Origin: Tateyamaria pelophila
GTDB lineage: Bacteria > Pseudomonadota > Alphaproteobacteria > Rhodobacterales > Rhodobacteraceae
Length of the DNA stretch: 64,000 bases
Assembly (NCBI RefSeq): GCF_019966495.1
Contig: NZ_JAIMIA010000003.1
Span: 1-64,000, forward strand
Reading direction: 5' to 3'
Shown here: in pieces, positions 63,276 through 64,000 of the stretch
Position numbering within the stretch: the stretch's first letter is position 1
Layout of the letters: every line of letters begins with the position of its first letter
The notes under the pieces: model-generated
Told to the model about the DNA's origin: nothing
The model's input: only the letters and a program-made list of their open reading frames with translations
Databases searched by the model: none
Position numbers and translations under genes: made by a program

Positions 63276-64000
63276 TTGGACATTTCGGCCCTCATACCCG
63301 CCTTTGGCGGCCTTGCCTGGACCATCTTTTTCTTTGTCGTGGCGCTCAGCATCATCGTGGCGATCCATGAATATGGCCATTACATCGTGGGCCGGTGGTC
63401 GGGCATTCATGCGGATGTGTTTTCGATCGGGTTTGGCCCCGTTCTTTACAGCCGGGTCGACAAGCGCGGTACACGTTGGCAAATCGCGGCCTTGCCCTTT
63501 GGTGGTTATGTGAAATTCGCGGGCGACGCGGATGCAGCTTCCGGCAAAGACACCGAGGCCATGGCCGAAGCGGCCGAAGATCCCGAACGGTTGCGCAAGA
63601 CGATGCACGGCGCGCCGCTCTGGGCGCGGGCGGCGACCGTCGCGGCGGGCCCGGCGTTCAACTTTGCCCTGTCGATCATCGTCTTCGCCATCGTTGGATA
63701 TTCAAACGGCGTAGTCCGTGATCCGCTGACCGTCGGCGAACTGCGCCCATTGCCCGCACAGGTGCAGGAACTGCGGGAAGGCGACGTGGTGTTGGCGATC
63801 AACGGCGTCCCCGTTCCGAGTGTCGAAGATGCAGCCTACGGCGATCTGATGAATGACCTGCCCGGTGAGCCGATCCTGGACTATACGATCATCCGGGACG
63901 GCTCCGAGATGATCGTGCAGGGGCCGTATCTGCGCCCTGCCTTGATCAGCGCGGTCAGCCCGCAAAGTGCGGCACTTGCCGCCGATCTGGCCCCCGGTGA
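63276..64000 (+). CDS. rseP: RseP-type intramembrane metalloprotease (partial)
   Basis: 241 codons to the window end of a site-2 protease. The zinc motif HEYGH is at residues 31-35 in the first helix region (SIIVAIHEYGHYIVGR). FGGYVKFAGDADAAS, AAGPAFNFALSIIVFAIVG and the first PDZ domain (LPAQVQELREGDVVLAINGVPVPSVEDA) follow. It cleaves membrane-anchored regulators and signal-peptide remnants. A TTG start at 63276, 5 bases after the dxr stop, fits the AGGA at 63265. Incomplete at the right edge. Confidence 0.93.
   Translation, partial: MDISALIPAFGGLAWTIFFFVVALSIIVAIHEYGHYIVGRWSGIHADVFSIGFGPVLYSRVDKRGTRWQIAALPFGGYVKFAGDADAASGKDTEAMAEAAEDPERLRKTMHGAPLWARAATVAAGPAFNFALSIIVFAIVGYSNGVVRDPLTVGELRPLPAQVQELREGDVVLAINGVPVPSVEDAAYGDLMNDLPGEPILDYTIIRDGSEMIVQGPYLRPALISAVSPQSAALAADLAPG

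Overview
This window reads as chromosomal DNA of a roseobacter-type alphaproteobacterium (Rhodobacterales). The case rests on dense, GC-rich genes, the isoprenoid/envelope order pyrH-frr-uppS-cdsA-dxr-rseP, the sulfur cluster cysG-DUF2849-cysI-cysH-DUF934 with a divergent Lrp-type regulator, a TRAP dicarboxylate-type transporter with its own two-component system, and a form II CO dehydrogenase-like operon. No phage, IS element, plasmid or CRISPR signature was seen. All identifications come from reading the sequence; no database search was run.

Layout. 1-1.3 kb: a SIS-domain isomerase with a tiny overlapping leader ORF. 1.3-5.4 kb: tkt, a coiled-coil gene plus zapA, then a convergent bolA-orf51-orf20-grxD unit with two unlisted microgenes. 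5.7-11.6 kb: xdhC, a molybdopterin-binding protein and coxSLM, a molybdenum hydroxylase operon. 11.9-15.9 kb: infC with a non-AUG start, an acidic Ala-rich repeat protein, a glycine-zipper lipoprotein and fpr. 16-21.2 kb: assimilatory sulfate/sulfite reduction. 21.4-29.7 kb: a membrane protein, a cytochrome P450, then dctB-dctD-dctPQM, where the DctD-like regulator has lost the Walker A lysine and the GAFTGA loop. 29.8-38.8 kb: tpiA, a 2OG-Fe(II) oxygenase, iscA/tfoX, a sufT-like gene, two acetyltransferases, a carboxylate-amine ligase, a PPOX flavoprotein and a decayed outer-membrane protein gene. 38.8-47.2 kb: a RimB-RimK fusion, a frameshifted pentapeptide-repeat gene, tgt, lon and a tailed HU protein. 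47.3-50 kb: two tRNA-Val and two tandem tRNA-Asp genes around a histidine phosphatase and a pirin. 50-58 kb: ssb, a lytic transglycosylase, an oligopeptide-type ABC transporter without its binding protein, and an AraC regulator broken by an in-frame stop. 58-64 kb: miaA, then pyrH to rseP (cut by the window end).

How the parts fit together. The cys cluster supplies siroheme (CysG), reduces APS (CysH) and sulfite (CysI); fpr downstream may supply electrons. XdhC and the MoeA-like protein are plausible maturation factors for the CoxSLM molybdoenzyme. DctB/DctD probably control dctPQM through two 18-bp dyads just downstream of dctD. Three genes are broken (outer-membrane protein, pentapeptide repeat, AraC), each by identifiable lesions. 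A dispersed G/C-rich hairpin repeat occurs four times, always downstream of a gene and in the orientation of transcription.

The strongest candidates for something undescribed are the two microgenes packed between bolA and grxD, the disarmed DctD with its paired operators, the fused RimB-RimK protein, and the AraC direct-repeat operator upstream of an ABC transporter that lacks a binding protein.
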